A DNA stretch of 64,000 nucleotides from CAWARU01 sp963805795 (GTDB lineage Bacteria > Pseudomonadota > Gammaproteobacteria > UBA6186 > Azoamicaceae): assembly GCA_963805795.1 (NCBI GenBank), contig CAWDVG010000001.1, forward strand, positions 744,001 to 808,000. The letters are read 5' to 3'. Under the pieces are notes generated by a model, which was given only the letters and a program-made list of their open reading frames with translations, was not told the DNA's origin and did not search any database. The translations under genes were made by a program, and so were the position numbers. Below are positions 63,530-64,000 of this stretch, one piece after another (within the stretch, counting starts at the first letter, position 1; every line of letters starts with the position of its first letter).

Positions 63530-64000
63530 ATGAGTTCTAGTAGTACGAATATCAGTGATATCAACCATATTGAAGCAGGGGAAGAAATAACAGGTAAAAT
63601 AAACAAGCTAGACAATCCAATGAAAAACAATCGTAAACATAATAATAATCAAGATGCTGTGCTTACAAACTCTCGTTTGATTGCTTGGATGGTTTGGATA
63701 ATAGCTTCTATTTTCTATAGCTACCAATATGTTCTTCGTGTGATGCCAAATATCATGATGCAAGACATCTTGCAACAATTTAATATCGACGCAGCCACCT
63801 TTGGACAATTTTCAGGTGTTTATTATCTGGGCTACTCTTTAATGCATTTGCCTATAGGGATTGCCCTAGATCGATTTGGACCGAAGAAAGTCATGCCATT
63901 CTGCATATTATTAACTTCTGTTGGATTGCTACCCATTCTCTTCACTGATTTTTGGGTTTATCCCATTTTGGGACGCGCATTAATAGGAATTGGCTCCTCT
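63530..64000 (+). CDS. MFS transporter, N-terminal part (cut by window edge)
   Basis: The frame is open to the end of the window (157 codons). GGAG lies 7 bases before the ATG. A long hydrophilic N-terminus (~50 residues, Asn/Lys-rich) precedes the first helices. IAWMVWIIASIFYSYQYVLRVMPNIMM and FGQFSGVYYLGYSLMHLPIGIALDRFGPKKVM carry MFS motif A (G-x-x-x-DRFGPKK). IGRALIG-like GRALIGIGSS begins the fourth helix. The SYQYVLRVMP form is common in MFS proteins of Legionella and Coxiella. The substrate is unknown. Confidence 0.9.
   Translation, partial: MSSSSTNISDINHIEAGEEITGKINKLDNPMKNNRKHNNNQDAVLTNSRLIAWMVWIIASIFYSYQYVLRVMPNIMMQDILQQFNIDAATFGQFSGVYYLGYSLMHLPIGIALDRFGPKKVMPFCILLTSVGLLPILFTDFWVYPILGRALIGIGSS

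Overview
The window is an AT-rich chromosomal segment of a gammaproteobacterium. The housekeeping blocks (truB, rpsO-pnp; a PPi-type phosphofructokinase next to mpl; nth-rsxB; metG; mrp-dcd; ssrA) are mixed with many large unclassified proteins that have coiled coils, Ala/Asn/Gly-rich tails and eukaryote-like motifs. These include ankyrin-like repeats, an F-box-like segment, a C-terminal CAAX box, DOT1-type methyltransferases, and DedA-PAP2-LssY and carotenoid-oxygenase proteins. This mixture fits a host-associated, intracellular member of the Legionellales/Coxiella group. No species can be named from the sequence, and no secretion-system genes are in the window.

Layout. 1-5.9 kb: end of truB, four accessory genes (two unknowns and a BrnT/BrnA-like toxin-antitoxin pair), then rpsO and pnp. 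6.1-20.3 kb: an unknown coiled-coil gene, PPi-PFK, mpl, a Phd antitoxin fragment, a 48-residue-repeat ankyrin-like protein, DedA-PAP2-LssY, an unknown coiled-coil gene, nth, a short rsxB, and metG. 20.5-23.9 kb: mrp, dcd, a DOT1-like methyltransferase and tmRNA. 23.9-33.16 kb: a genomic island inserted at the 3' end of ssrA, bounded by a 24-bp direct repeat. It carries an AbiL/RloAB-like defence pair, a broken membrane gene and a GNAT fragment, AbiE toxin-antitoxin genes (one nearly intact copy with a frameshift, one truncated), a truncated RhuM gene, an exported hydrolase and a small kinase. 33.2-35.35 kb: an AAA-ATPase/PD-(D/E)XK gene, a 98-bp repeat also found inside the island, and a decayed third AbiE locus. 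35.3-45.1 kb: DipZ-like thiol-disulfide protein, XRE regulator, Na+/solute symporter, a histidine-kinase-like protein lacking key residues, a FAD-oxidoreductase-like protein and a double-Tpx fusion, plus two copies of a MITE-like element. 45.3-53.6 kb: putative effectors (one ending in the CAAX box CVIS, one about 8-TM protein, one F-box-like), an exported hemerythrin, and a DOT1-like - MASE1 - EVE operon. 53.7-64 kb: ankyrin remnant, TMEM175-like channel, carotenoid-oxygenase lipoprotein, a 31-residue basic protein, a 1513-residue coiled-coil protein, a PQQ-type sugar dehydrogenase, a small unknown and the start of an MFS transporter.

How it fits together. The core genes are conventional. 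The accessory genes fall into three groups: anti-phage/toxin-antitoxin cargo in and beside the ssrA island, much of it decaying; candidate host-directed proteins, recognisable only from eukaryote-like motifs; and redox or envelope genes. The observations most worth following are the CAAX protein, the DOT1-like paralogues (one in an operon with MASE1 and EVE), the double-Tpx fusion, and the boundaries and repeat families of the ssrA island.
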